From: an uncultured Candidatus Melainabacteria bacterium
GTDB taxonomy: Bacteria > Cyanobacteriota > Vampirovibrionia > Gastranaerophilales > Gastranaerophilaceae
Length of the DNA: 64,000 bases
Assembly (NCBI GenBank): GCA_934726055.1
Contig: CAKVCZ010000013.1
Span: 12,564-76,563 of the forward strand
Direction: 5' to 3'
The notes below the pieces were generated by a model. The model worked only from the letters and a program-made list of their open reading frames with translations, was not told the origin of the DNA and did not search any database. This document shows positions 36,087 to 45,246 of this stretch, piece by piece. The position numbers and the translations under genes were made by a program. The number at the start of each line of letters is the position of its first letter. Positions within the stretch are counted from its first letter, which is position 1.

Positions 36087-36773
36087 ATGCAAAAAATCAC
36101 AATTTTAATTCCGGTATATAATGAAGTTAACACTTTGGAAGAAATCCTTAATAAAGTTGAAAATACTGATTTTTGCGGATTAGAAAAAGAGATTATTTTA
36201 ATAGATGATTGTTCAACAGACGGAACAAAGGAAATTTACTCTAAGTTTCCATATAAAGTTTTGTATCACAATGTTAACAAAGGAAAAGGTGCCGCACTTA
36301 GAACCGGATTTAAAGAAGCAAACGGCGACATAATTATTATTCAAGATGCTGATTTAGAGTATGATCCAAGAGATTACAAAGAGCTTATAAGATTAGTTCT
36401 TGAAGATAAAGCAGACGTTGTTTACGGAACCAGATTAACCGGTGTAAAACCATCAAGAGCGTTTATGTTTCACCACCTTTTGGGAAATAAATTTTTAACA
36501 TTTGTAACTAATTTACTATATTGTACAACACTTACAGATATGGAAACATGCTATAAATGCTTTAGGGCAGATTTTATAAAAGACATAAAAATACATTCTA
36601 ACAGATTTGATTTTGAACCTGAAATTACTGCTAAAATACTCAAAAAAGGTGCAAGATTATACGAATTACCAATTTCTTATTACGGAAGAGAGTACAAAGA
36701 AGGGAAAAAAATAACGTGGAAAGATGGTATTTACGCACTTTGGACTCTTATAAAATATCGTTTCGTTGATTAG
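36087..36773 (+). CDS. Family 2 glycosyltransferase (dolichol-phosphate mannosyltransferase-like)
   Basis: 228 residues with a GT-A fold. ILIPVYNE at the start, Asp40-Asp41 in ILIDDCSTDGT, and the DAD metal motif at 87-89 (IIQDADLEYDP) are the family marks. There is no C-terminal membrane anchor, as in the soluble DPM1 type. It probably loads a sugar onto a lipid carrier for surface glycans, and could feed the GT-C enzyme at 60.4 kb. TATAAA sits 6 bases before the ATG. A UGM-like gene follows. Confidence 0.9.
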   Translation: MQKITILIPVYNEVNTLEEILNKVENTDFCGLEKEIILIDDCSTDGTKEIYSKFPYKVLYHNVNKGKGAALRTGFKEANGDIIIIQDADLEYDPRDYKELIRLVLEDKADVVYGTRLTGVKPSRAFMFHHLLGNKFLTFVTNLLYCTTLTDMETCYKCFRADFIKDIKIHSNRFDFEPEITAKILKKGARLYELPISYYGREYKEGKKITWKDGIYALWTLIKYRFVD

Positions 36774-36830
36774 ATTTGAAATTTAACTTTTTTCATGATA
36801 AGTTTAACGCAGACAGGAGTTAGATAAAAC

Positions 36831-38048
36831 ATGAAAAATTTAGTTGTAGGTGCAGGATTAACCGGAGCAATTATTGCTGAAAGAATTGCGACAGTTATGC
36901 GAGAAGAAGTAACAGTTATCGACAAAGCCTCACATGTTGGAGGTTTGCATTACGATTACATTGATAAAGGTACAAATATCCTTGTTCAGCCTAAAAAAAT
37001 AAATATTTTACACACAAATCATAAATTTATATGGGATTATTTGTCTAATTTTGCAAAATTAGATCCATTAACATTTAGGCCCAGCGTTTATATACAAGGA
37101 CACACAGCATCGTTACCATTATGTTTAAATACTTTACACGAAATTTTTCCTGAAGATTTTGCAAAAATGCTTGAAAACAAACTAATCGCAAAATTCGGAT
37201 ACAATAAACAAATAACTCTTGCAGAAATGCAACATAATCTTGATGAAGATTTAAAATTCTTGTCTAACTATTTTTATGAAAACGTATTTAAACCATATAC
37301 AATGAAACAATGGGGTATTTCAGAAAATGCAGTACCACCTTGTGCAGAAACATATTATCCGTTCTATATAAGTACAGATAACAGATATTATAAAGAAAAA
37401 TATCAAGCAATACCTAATAAAGGGTGGTCTGATTTAATAAAACAAATCTTATCTTCAAGAAAAACTATAAAATTAAAATTGAACACAGATTTTGCAAAAA
37501 TTAACGCATCTAAATATGATAGAATTTTTTATACAGGATCAATAGATGAATATTTTGATTATAAATATGGGGAACTACCGTACAGAAGCGTTCATACAGA
37601 GTTAGATTATTCTGTTAAATCTGATTGTTATGACGCTGTTTATAACTATCCTTATGAGTTTGATTTTTTAAGAACAAACTTTTACAAACATACACAACCT
37701 GATAAAATATTCAAAACAAATAGAGAAATCATTGGTTATGAGTATTTTGAAAATTTTGAATTAGGTAAAAATGAAAGATTTTATCCTATAATAAACCACA
37801 AATCTCAAATGATTTATGAAAAGTATAAAAAAGAAGCAAAAGAACTTGAAAATGTATTTTTCGCAGGAAATTTTGGTGAATTTAACTATTATGAAACAGA
37901 CGAACTTGTAAGACGCGCATTAGAAATAGTTGCAAAACTTGTATTAAACAAAAATAAAGATATTGAAGAAAATAGCAATATTGAAGCAGAAAGTGAAAGT
38001 GAAACTAAACAATCACAGGAACAAGCAGAAAGTACCGATAATGAATGA
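36831..38048 (+). CDS. glf: UDP-galactopyranose mutase-like flavoprotein
   Basis: 405 residues. The FAD-binding start VVGAGLTGAI, YTMKQWG at 156-162, DNRYY at 183-187 and LPYRSVHTE with Arg252 match UGM, which converts UDP-galactopyranose to the furanose form for surface polysaccharides. The active-site loop normally reads RIPVR; here the aligned stretch is YYPFY (175-179), so both loop arginines are absent. An acidic low-complexity tail (about 376-405) is extra. It may be a mutase with altered chemistry or substrate. ACAGGAG is 13 bases upstream of the ATG. Confidence 0.82.
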   Translation: MKNLVVGAGLTGAIIAERIATVMREEVTVIDKASHVGGLHYDYIDKGTNILVQPKKINILHTNHKFIWDYLSNFAKLDPLTFRPSVYIQGHTASLPLCLNTLHEIFPEDFAKMLENKLIAKFGYNKQITLAEMQHNLDEDLKFLSNYFYENVFKPYTMKQWGISENAVPPCAETYYPFYISTDNRYYKEKYQAIPNKGWSDLIKQILSSRKTIKLKLNTDFAKINASKYDRIFYTGSIDEYFDYKYGELPYRSVHTELDYSVKSDCYDAVYNYPYEFDFLRTNFYKHTQPDKIFKTNREIIGYEYFENFELGKNERFYPIINHKSQMIYEKYKKEAKELENVFFAGNFGEFNYYETDELVRRALEIVAKLVLNKNKDIEENSNIEAESESETKQSQEQAESTDNE

Positions 38049-39162
38049 AGAATATTTGTCATATTATGACTATTTAAAATCTATTAATTTTGAAAATATT
38101 TTAGAAAATCTAAAAAACAAATATAAAAACCAAAAAGTAATTCTTTTTGGTATGGGTGCACTACTTGATGTTATTATAGATGAATTTCATATACAAGATT
38201 TCCTAAATATTATTGGTATAACTGACTCTCATATTGAACATGAAAACGAAAACGAAGTAGAAAATAGTGATAAAGAGTACAAAGGAATTCGAGTTTTTAA
38301 TCCACTGGCATTAAGAAGCATTAATTACAATGTTATACTTGATACAACTACCATGTTGGGTAAAACAAAACAATTTTTAAGAAAAAATTATTACGTAAAA
38401 AAGAATACTGTAATAAAAAATCTTATTCAAATTCCAATTTTACAAATTATAAAAAGCTTTATTCACAGACAAAAGGTCTTATTTAATTACATAAAAGAAA
38501 GCAAGAACATAATTAAGTCCGTATATTACGGAATTACTTGTAATAAAGAAGAATTAATATCAAAAACAAACTACATAAAAAAATTAAGAATTTTACAAGA
38601 AAAAAATGATAAAATAAGAGTTGCATTTTTGTGTTCTGATATAAAAAATACAGACTTTATTACACTTTATAATTTAATGAAATTTGATAATAAATTTAAT
38701 GTATATCCTGTAATTTTAATTCCAAATAATTTAATAGAAACTAAAGAAATTGATGAAGAATTAATGAAAAACAGTTTATCTCAATTTAAGAATTCAAATG
38801 ATATAGACATAATTGACGGCTGGGACAGAGATACAAATGACTTGGCATGTTTGCATGCTTTCAAACCTGATATTGTATTTTATCAAGATCCTATATATAT
38901 AAAAGATAATTTTAGTCCATTAAAAATGTCAGAAACCGCACTTACTTTTAATATTCAATATGACTTTGACAAAAAAAGTTATAACAAAATTTGTTCAGGG
39001 TACTACAAAAAGCAAGCTGCAAATTTCTGGAAAATATTTGTAAAATCAGAAGAAGACGAAAAAGAATTTATCACATGCACTAATCTGCTTGGAAAAGACA
39101 TTGTAACAAACACGAACGGCAAACCTCATCTAAAGATTTTGGAATATTTAAAATCGCTGTAA
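38041..39162 (+). CDS. Two-domain hypothetical protein of a surface-glycan locus
   Basis: 373 residues, no firm family. The N-terminal domain (about 15-130) has VILFGMGALLDVIID and KGIRVFNPLAL, like the Rossmann-type nucleotide-binding modules in polysaccharide genes. The C-terminal domain (about 190-370) has IRVAFLCSDIKN and KPDIVFYQDPIYI, recalling the N-terminal fold of CDP-glycerol glycerophosphotransferases but without their catalytic motif. The start was set at ATG 38041, which overlaps the glf stop by 8 bases; longer reading would run inside glf. Confidence 0.6.
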   Translation: MNEEYLSYYDYLKSINFENILENLKNKYKNQKVILFGMGALLDVIIDEFHIQDFLNIIGITDSHIEHENENEVENSDKEYKGIRVFNPLALRSINYNVILDTTTMLGKTKQFLRKNYYVKKNTVIKNLIQIPILQIIKSFIHRQKVLFNYIKESKNIIKSVYYGITCNKEELISKTNYIKKLRILQEKNDKIRVAFLCSDIKNTDFITLYNLMKFDNKFNVYPVILIPNNLIETKEIDEELMKNSLSQFKNSNDIDIIDGWDRDTNDLACLHAFKPDIVFYQDPIYIKDNFSPLKMSETALTFNIQYDFDKKSYNKICSGYYKKQAANFWKIFVKSEEDEKEFITCTNLLGKDIVTNTNGKPHLKILEYLKSL

Positions 39163-39167
39163 TAAAT

Positions 39168-40040
39168 TTACTTACAACTTGTAACTGTTGTGGATAATAC
39201 TTTATCACTATTATTACATTTTCCTGCTGTACTTTCTTCATGTGATGCATCAAGATAGTCCATGTTGCCCGTATTTATCACCCAAGCTGCACACATTTTG
39301 CCATAATAAAAGCATTGTTGCTTTAAATTCCAATAACCTGTATCAGTCCATCTAGTACCACCACCATATGGATATATACCATCTGTTGTTACTAAAAACC
39401 AAAACAAATCTACACCCCAAGTGTTTTTTCCCTTGTTCGGTCCGTCTATATCTACAAATATCGTTCCTGCACTGCCATTTGTTTTATACCCTGAAAATTC
39501 AGTTGTAGAGTATTGTGTAATCATCTCTATTATACTAAATGACCACCCGCCGGATAATACCCCCCTCGCGTAACTTGTTGAATCATAAGACTGATCAGTA
39601 TTACCATACAAAAATTTATAATTATTAGCCATACAACCAGAACCTGTAGTCCCACAATTTTTAGTTATCTTCATAAATTCTGTTATTCTATCAAAATAGC
39701 GTGTTCTTGCTGCAGCACAATTTAAATTAGCTTCACAACCGTCATTTATAAACCAGGCGTTTAATGGGCCATATACAGCTATCGCCCTATTTTGTGCTTC
39801 GTTTAATTCTGCATATATTTTCTTTACTTTTGCCATTTTTTCTGCATTTCCTGTTGAACTGTTTAAGTTCGGAATAGTCAACGCTGCAACAACACCGATT
39901 ATCCCCATTACAATTAGGGTTTCTGCAAGAGTAAATGCTAATATTTTCTTTGTATATCTGTAAAAAAAGGAGTTTAATAAGTTAAAACCAGTATTATTAT
40001 TTGATTCTACCCTACCGCATAGCTGTATTCCTTTACTCAT
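39168..40040 (-). CDS. Pseudopilin-like protein with prepilin cleavage site
   Basis: 290 residues. A leader of about 37 residues precedes AFTLAETL and a long hydrophobic helix (VMGIIGVVAALTIPNL), the type IV pilin/type II pseudopilin pattern; the residue before Phe is Ala rather than the usual Gly. The body is Cys-rich, with paired motifs such as KNCG and NDGCEANLNC. The ending GKCNNSDK and SCK resembles the fragment at 57.2 kb. Start at 40040 (second ATG) gives 9-base spacing to AGGAG; the first ATG at 40046 is too close. Confidence 0.82.
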   Translation of the reverse strand: MSKGIQLCGRVESNNNTGFNLLNSFFYRYTKKILAFTLAETLIVMGIIGVVAALTIPNLNSSTGNAEKMAKVKKIYAELNEAQNRAIAVYGPLNAWFINDGCEANLNCAAARTRYFDRITEFMKITKNCGTTGSGCMANNYKFLYGNTDQSYDSTSYARGVLSGGWSFSIIEMITQYSTTEFSGYKTNGSAGTIFVDIDGPNKGKNTWGVDLFWFLVTTDGIYPYGGGTRWTDTGYWNLKQQCFYYGKMCAAWVINTGNMDYLDASHEESTAGKCNNSDKVLSTTVTSCK

Positions 40041-40115
40041 AAGCATTTGCTCCTTTCTATTTTGTTACGTAATAATTATATACCCAAGTTCCATGTTTTG
40101 CAAACATTTTTTATT

Positions 40116-40142
40116 AAAATATTTGTAAAATATTTGTAAAAT
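40116..40142. repeat. 11-bp tandem repeat upstream of pseudopilin
   Basis: AAAATATTTGT occurs twice in tandem (40116-40126, 40127-40137), then AAAAT. The A-tracts recur about every helical turn, which would bend the DNA. It lies in the promoter region of the pseudopilin gene. Confidence 0.7.
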
Positions 40143-40156
40143 TTTATTTTGGCTTT

Positions 40157-40200
40157 GTCAGAACAGTCATCCGGACAGGGGAACTTTTTTAGAAAAAGTT
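40157..40200 (-). repeat. Dispersed hairpin-tail repeat, copy A
   Basis: Read on the minus strand it is AACTTTTTCTAAAAAAGTT followed by a 25-base tail ending GACTGTTCTGAC. Of the tail, 22 of 25 bases match copy C at 57.5 kb. It begins 13 bases after the stop of the second Snf2 gene. Confidence 0.8.
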
Positions 40201-40213
40201 ATCTTCACCCAAA

Positions 40214-43189
40214 TTATTGAGCAGTAAGCGTAAATATTTCGTAAATTTCTTCGTCTGAAAGTTCTGTAATAATCTTTTCACCTTCGTAAACAGCCAAATC
40301 TGCCAATTCTTTTTTAGACTTAAGCATTTCGTCAATTTTTTCTTCAAATGTTCCTAACGTAATAAGTCTATGAACCATAACGTTTTTGTCTTGTCCAATA
40401 CGATATGTACGGTCAGTTGCCTGATCTTCAACAGCCGGATTCCACCATAAGTCATAGTGAATAACATTTGTTGCACTTGTTAAGTTCAAACCTGTACCGC
40501 CGGCTTTCAAAGACAATATCATAACCTTGTTATCAGGATTTGTTTGGAAATCTTCAATCATTTTTTCACGCTGATTTACATTCAACGAACCATGGAAAAA
40601 TACAGGCGTTATTCCACATTCTTCTTCGATTACATGAACCAAAATATCACCCATTTCTTTATATTGAGTAAATATTAATGTCTTTTCATCATTGTTTATA
40701 ATATTTTGAACCAATTGAATACATTGTTCTAACTTGCCTGATGCTTCTTTGTTCATATCACCTGATTTTAGGAATTGATATGGATGATTACAAATTTGTT
40801 TTAGAGCAGTAATAAGCTTGAAAATATTGCCACGTCTGTTTACACCCGTAAATCCGCTTATCTTTTCCATCATTTCATTTAATGTTTTTTCATAAAGAAT
40901 AGCTTGATTTTTAGATAGATAACAGTAATCGTTAAGTACCATTTTTTCAGGTAAATCAGAAATAACGTGCTTATCTGTTTTTAAACGTCTTAGAACAAAC
41001 GGAGAAACAGACATTTTTAGTTTTGCAGCACGAGAATTTTCTTTGAATCTTTCAATAGGAATTGCATAACTTTTTTGGAATTCTCTCAAAGAGCCCAAAT
41101 AACCGGTATTTATAAAATCAAATATACTCCAAAGTTCAACTAATCTATTTTCAACAGGAGTACCTGTCATTGCAATTTTTATGTCTGATTTTAATATCTT
41201 GATAGAAAGTGTTTGTGCTGTATCAGGATTTTTAATATTTTGTGCCTCATCAACAACAATCATACCCCAAGTATGTTTTTTCAATTCCTCAATATCAATT
41301 CTCATAATTGCGTATGTTGTTAAAATAACATCAACATCTGTATTTAATTGTCTTTCTGCACCATGATACGTTGCAACTTTTAAACTTGGAGCAAAAAGTT
41401 GCATTTCTTTCATCCAGTTACCCATTAATGTTGTAGGGCAAACAACTAACACAGGTTTTTGAAGTTTGTCTTCTTCTTTTAATTTTAAAATCAAACTGAT
41501 AACCTGAATAGTTTTACCTAACCCCATATCATCAGCCATACAACAGCCAAAACCCTTCGAAACATTTGTCCAAAGCCATTTTAAACCTGTTTGCTGATAT
41601 GGTCTTAATTCTCCTTTTAATTCTTTTGGCGGTGTTACATCAACAGGTTTTGTAAAATCTTTTAGAATATTTGCAAACGCTTCATCGTAATCAAAATCAT
41701 ATTCATCAAGTTGCCCTGACATAGAAGCATGAATTAATTGCATTCTTGTCAACTTGCTATGATCTGCTTTTGCAATTTTTTCAAATATTTTTTGACTTTC
41801 ATCTTCATCAATCAAAATATATTTATTTTTGTATTTTACAAGACCTTTAGAATCTTTTACCAATTCTTTAAATTCTTCTAAAGACATTTTGTCATTACCA
41901 AGAGTGATTTCGTATGAAAATTCCAAAATATCATCCAAAGAAATTGCACTTGAAGATGTTGTATTAAATATATCTAACAAATCACCTGAACGTGCAGCTT
42001 TTACTTTTGCATTAATAGAAGCTCTCGGAACAACAACATTGACAAGTTCATCCGGTAAAATTACTTCAATTTGTGCTTTTTGTAAGTAATATGCAGTTTG
42101 AGTAATTATTTTATACACTTCACCTAAATCTAAAGTCAAGGACAATTTATCCTCATCTTCAAATAAAGTTTCCAATTCAGGCATATAGCGAGTTGCATAA
42201 TTTAATTGTTTTTCTACAATTTTTGCAATGTCTGATGAGTTAACTCCAAACACTTCATCTTTTACATACAAATCATCAATTAAAGCATCTTCTCCTGTTT
42301 TTCTGTTCTTTATATGAACTTTTAATTCAAACTGTTCATCATTAATTTTATTAACTTTGAAGAACGGAATTACATCATACTTACCTAAATACAATTCATC
42401 AAACCATTGAGCAAAATTTTCGGCATAATCATTGCCTTTCATTACCGATTTTTGTTCTTGGTCTTTAATCAAATATGTACCTGATTTAACATTTTTAAAT
42501 TTATACGCTTTTATACTTAAAAATTTGTATAGGACATAGTTCAAATAGTTGTATATAAAATCAGTTACAAAATCCTTTGGCATTTCACCCTGAATAAACA
42601 AGTCTTTTGGTAAGTTTTCTTCAAACTGATTTATAATTCTTGCTAACTGTTTGTTTGAAATAATCGGTTCATAAACAATTCTGAACATCTGTCCGCGAGT
42701 TTTTACGGTTGGAATAAAATATAATTTTTCAATCAATTTCAAAACAAATTGAGTTAATTTATTCAGATAAATAAATGAGTATGAAATATCTTCAAAATCA
42801 ACAATTTCTCCGAATCCGCCAAAATAATCCAATACAAAACCCAAAGGCAAAGCATATCCGACTTTTGTTCCCAAAACACTGGATGAACAACGGAATAGAG
42901 AACCTTTTGATTTTAGATAATACTGAAAATTGTTTGTCGGTGTTACAAAAAATGACTGTTTTCCTGCATTATTAACCAAATAGAACTCAGTATTTCTAAC
43001 TGGTGCATTAGGACTCAAAAATACACCTTCAAATTCATCTTCAACTGTTTGATAAATTAAACTCAGAGTATAGCGAAAATCTTTATTTTTAAATCCGTTC
43101 GGATTTTCACTAAGGTTAAAAAACAGTTCATCAACATTATTTTTCTTAAAAGATAAATCTATGTCTAATCTTTTTGATTCTTCAGCCAT
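40214..43189 (-). CDS. Swi2/Snf2-family ATPase without SWIM motif
   Basis: 991 residues. It shares the C-terminal ATPase plan of the protein at 19.3 kb: DDMGLGKTIQ near residue 553, VVDEAQNIKN, ILSLKAGGTGLNL and DRTYRIGQDK. Its N-terminal 500 residues are different and have no CxC/CxH zinc motif. It is probably a DNA translocase working on protein-DNA complexes. It follows gpmI by 9 bases, so a glycolytic gene and a DNA motor share a transcript. Confidence 0.92.
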   Translation of the reverse strand: MAEESKRLDIDLSFKKNNVDELFFNLSENPNGFKNKDFRYTLSLIYQTVEDEFEGVFLSPNAPVRNTEFYLVNNAGKQSFFVTPTNNFQYYLKSKGSLFRCSSSVLGTKVGYALPLGFVLDYFGGFGEIVDFEDISYSFIYLNKLTQFVLKLIEKLYFIPTVKTRGQMFRIVYEPIISNKQLARIINQFEENLPKDLFIQGEMPKDFVTDFIYNYLNYVLYKFLSIKAYKFKNVKSGTYLIKDQEQKSVMKGNDYAENFAQWFDELYLGKYDVIPFFKVNKINDEQFELKVHIKNRKTGEDALIDDLYVKDEVFGVNSSDIAKIVEKQLNYATRYMPELETLFEDEDKLSLTLDLGEVYKIITQTAYYLQKAQIEVILPDELVNVVVPRASINAKVKAARSGDLLDIFNTTSSSAISLDDILEFSYEITLGNDKMSLEEFKELVKDSKGLVKYKNKYILIDEDESQKIFEKIAKADHSKLTRMQLIHASMSGQLDEYDFDYDEAFANILKDFTKPVDVTPPKELKGELRPYQQTGLKWLWTNVSKGFGCCMADDMGLGKTIQVISLILKLKEEDKLQKPVLVVCPTTLMGNWMKEMQLFAPSLKVATYHGAERQLNTDVDVILTTYAIMRIDIEELKKHTWGMIVVDEAQNIKNPDTAQTLSIKILKSDIKIAMTGTPVENRLVELWSIFDFINTGYLGSLREFQKSYAIPIERFKENSRAAKLKMSVSPFVLRRLKTDKHVISDLPEKMVLNDYCYLSKNQAILYEKTLNEMMEKISGFTGVNRRGNIFKLITALKQICNHPYQFLKSGDMNKEASGKLEQCIQLVQNIINNDEKTLIFTQYKEMGDILVHVIEEECGITPVFFHGSLNVNQREKMIEDFQTNPDNKVMILSLKAGGTGLNLTSATNVIHYDLWWNPAVEDQATDRTYRIGQDKNVMVHRLITLGTFEEKIDEMLKSKKELADLAVYEGEKIITELSDEEIYEIFTLTAQ

Positions 43190-43198
43190 TTTGTTTCC

Positions 43199-44722
43199 CT
43201 ACTTGATTAAAGATTCACAATCCATTTCTTGTGGTTTTTCAATACCCATTAAATCCAAAACTGTTGGTGCTACATTGCATAAAGCTCCTGTTTCTTTTAA
43301 TTCAATGTTTCTATCTGCATTTATTACAATTAATGGAACTTCATTTGTAGTATGTGCCGTATGAGGTTTATGAGTTTCTGTATTAACCATCATTTCTGCA
43401 TTACCATGGTCTGCGGTTAAAACCATTGTAACATTCTTTTCTTTGCATTTATCGGCAATTTTACCAACACATTCATCAACAACTTTACAAGCCTTTGTTG
43501 CAGCTTCTATAACACCTGTATGACCAACCATATCAGGATTTGCAAAGTTTACTAAAATAAAGCCGTATTTTTCATCATCCAATGCCTTTAAAACATTCTC
43601 ACATACTTCATACGCACTCATTTCAGGCTGCATATCGTAAGTCGCAACTTTTGGAGATGGAACTAATTTTCTTGTTTCCAACGAATTTGGTTCTTCAATT
43701 CCACCATTAAAGAAGAACGTAACGTGAGCATATTTTTCTGTTTCCGCAGTTCTAAACTGATTTATGCCATTTGCCTCTAAAACATCACCTAAAATATTTA
43801 CCATTTTTGTTTTTTCAAAAGCAACTGGGAAAGTGAATGTTTCATCATATTTTGTAAATGTTACATAATAAATATTTTTTCTTACAGCTTTTCTGTTAAA
43901 TCCGTCAAAATCTGCAAAATTTATAGCTTTTGAAATTTCTCTTGCTCTGTCAGGACGATAATTAAAGAAAATAATTGCATCGTTATCATGAATTCTTGAT
44001 TCTTCCCCACCGCAAACAATTGGTTTAACAAATTCGTCAGTAATGTCTTGGGCATAAGATGCCTTAACACCTGCAATTGCATTTTCAGCCTTATTACCTT
44101 CCCCTAAAAGTAAGCAGTTATAACCTTCTTCAACACGTTCCCAACGATTATCTCTATCCATAATCCAATATCTTCCAATTACAGATGCAACTTGTGGAAG
44201 ATTATATTTTTTCAATTCATCCTCAACTGTTTGTAAGAAAGTACAAGCACTTGCAGGAGGAGTATCACGACCATCCAAAAATGCATGCACGTAAACTTTT
44301 TTTAAACCGTTTTCCGCAGCGAGTTTTATCAATGCTAACAAGTGGTCTAAAGATGAGTGAACACCGCCTGTTGAAACCAATCCATATAAATGCAATGCTG
44401 AATCATTCTTTTTAACATGTTCTACTGCATTCATAAACTTTTCATTTTTAAAGAAACTACCATCTTTAATACTTCTATTAATTTTAGACAAATCTTGATA
44501 TACAATTCTACCTGCACCTAAGTTCAAATGACCAACTTCACTGTTACCCATTTGACCTTCAGGTAATCCAACATATTCTCCATCTGCATGAATTGTCATA
44601 TATTTTTCTGTTTCTTTTAGCTTGTAAAAATTAATCGGATTTGCAAGTTTTACAGCATTTGTATCATCAGCTTTGTCTGTCAAACCCCATCCATCCATTA
44701 TGCATAATAAAACACGTTTCAT
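43199..44722 (-). CDS. gpmI: 2,3-bisphosphoglycerate-independent phosphoglycerate mutase
   Basis: A two-manganese glycolytic enzyme that interconverts 3- and 2-phosphoglycerate. The alkaline-phosphatase fold has IMDGWGL near the N-terminus and the nucleophile Ser in GNSEVGHLNLGAGR. DGRDTPP, NYRPDRAR and VLTADHGNAEMM complete the metal sites. The start was set at 44722 (MKRVLLC), since the upstream ATG at 44737 overlaps the ribosome-binding site GAGGGG. The length of 507 aa is normal. Confidence 0.96.
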   Translation of the reverse strand: MKRVLLCIMDGWGLTDKADDTNAVKLANPINFYKLKETEKYMTIHADGEYVGLPEGQMGNSEVGHLNLGAGRIVYQDLSKINRSIKDGSFFKNEKFMNAVEHVKKNDSALHLYGLVSTGGVHSSLDHLLALIKLAAENGLKKVYVHAFLDGRDTPPASACTFLQTVEDELKKYNLPQVASVIGRYWIMDRDNRWERVEEGYNCLLLGEGNKAENAIAGVKASYAQDITDEFVKPIVCGGEESRIHDNDAIIFFNYRPDRAREISKAINFADFDGFNRKAVRKNIYYVTFTKYDETFTFPVAFEKTKMVNILGDVLEANGINQFRTAETEKYAHVTFFFNGGIEEPNSLETRKLVPSPKVATYDMQPEMSAYEVCENVLKALDDEKYGFILVNFANPDMVGHTGVIEAATKACKVVDECVGKIADKCKEKNVTMVLTADHGNAEMMVNTETHKPHTAHTTNEVPLIVINADRNIELKETGALCNVAPTVLDLMGIEKPQEMDCESLIK

Positions 44723-44883
44723 ATTTTTTCCCCTCATTTGTTTGTATTTATCTTGATAATTCTAGCAAAAACACGTCCCAGTTTCAATACGAAAATCAAA
44801 AATTTTCTATTAATATTTCTTAACAAAAAGGCAATAATTTTAAGGTTAGTGTTTTAATAATAATGTAAGAAAGGATTTTGATT

Positions 44884-45117
44884 TTGGATATTTCAATTTT
44901 AAACAATAACCCATTTGCAAAACCAATCAAAGGTGTTGAAGGAGTAAACAAATTCCAACCTGTATCAGCAGTAAAAAGAGCTGGTGCTGATGGTGGAAAT
45001 CCTTTCGCTAACGAAACTGCATACGTTGGTTTAGGCATTAAAGACGGAGCTATCCAAACAAGTGCAGCTCAATTAGGTAAAAAAGCAATGGAAATGCGTC
45101 AAATCGGCATTGCATAG
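44884..45117 (+). CDS. Small hypothetical protein (77 aa) with TTG start
   Basis: Not recognised. 77 residues beginning (TTG) MDISILNNNPFAKPIKG. AAGGA at 44871-44875 is 8 bases before the TTG at 44884, which sets this start over a TTG 6 bases earlier. NPFAKP and NPFANE look like two copies of a short motif. It ends KKAMEMRQIGIA. No signal or membrane segment is seen. The codons resemble those of well-expressed genes and it has its own terminator. It may be a structural or regulatory small protein of this lineage. Confidence 0.65.
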   Translation: MDISILNNNPFAKPIKGVEGVNKFQPVSAVKRAGADGGNPFANETAYVGLGIKDGAIQTSAAQLGKKAMEMRQIGIA

Positions 45118-45124
45118 ATTTTAA

Positions 45125-45185
45125 TTAAAAGTTTTTATAATAGTATCGGGTTCGATAAATCGAACCCGACTTTTTGTTATACTTT
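45125..45185 (+). repeat. Terminator-bearing direct repeat, left copy
   Basis: This stretch aligns without gaps to 45835-45895, exactly 710 bp away, with about five in six bases the same. It holds an intrinsic terminator: stem TCGGGTTCGAT/ATCGAACCCGA (45146-45156 and 45159-45169) with an AA loop and five T after one C. It ends the 77-residue gene. Together with the right copy it brackets higBA. Confidence 0.88.
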
Positions 45186-45195
45186 ATTATTAGAT

Positions 45196-45227
45196 TTTTG
45201 TATAGTGTTACTTGACAATATACAAAA
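45196..45227. promoter_or_regulatory. Palindromic operator of higBA
   Basis: Two 13-base arms, 45196-45208 and 45215-45227, are inverted copies with 12 of 13 pairs (TTTTGTATAGTGT against ACAATATACAAAA). They overlap the -35 box at 45212-45217. This is where a HigA repressor would be expected to bind. Confidence 0.72.
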
Positions 45228-45240
45228 TATATATTATAAT
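45212..45240 (+). promoter_or_regulatory. Consensus sigma-70 promoter of higBA
   Basis: Perfect TTGACA (45212-45217), a 17-base spacer and perfect TATAAT (45235-45240). The expected transcription start is at or next to the higB ATG (45247), so the message would have no leader. Confidence 0.88.
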
Positions 45241-45246
45241 GAAAAT

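Noticed and set aside
37963..38040. Longer N-terminus for the protein after glf
   Set aside because: The lysine-rich extension lies in the low-complexity tail region of glf; the ATG at 38041 overlaps the stop in the usual coupled way.
45146..45169. A tRNA T-arm or attachment site, because of GGTTCGA
   Set aside because: The GGTTCGA is part of a perfect terminator stem with a two-base loop; no other tRNA parts surround it.
45205..45246. Upstream start for higB
   Set aside because: It would place coding sequence over the operator and consensus promoter; HigB proteins begin at the MIKSF-like position.
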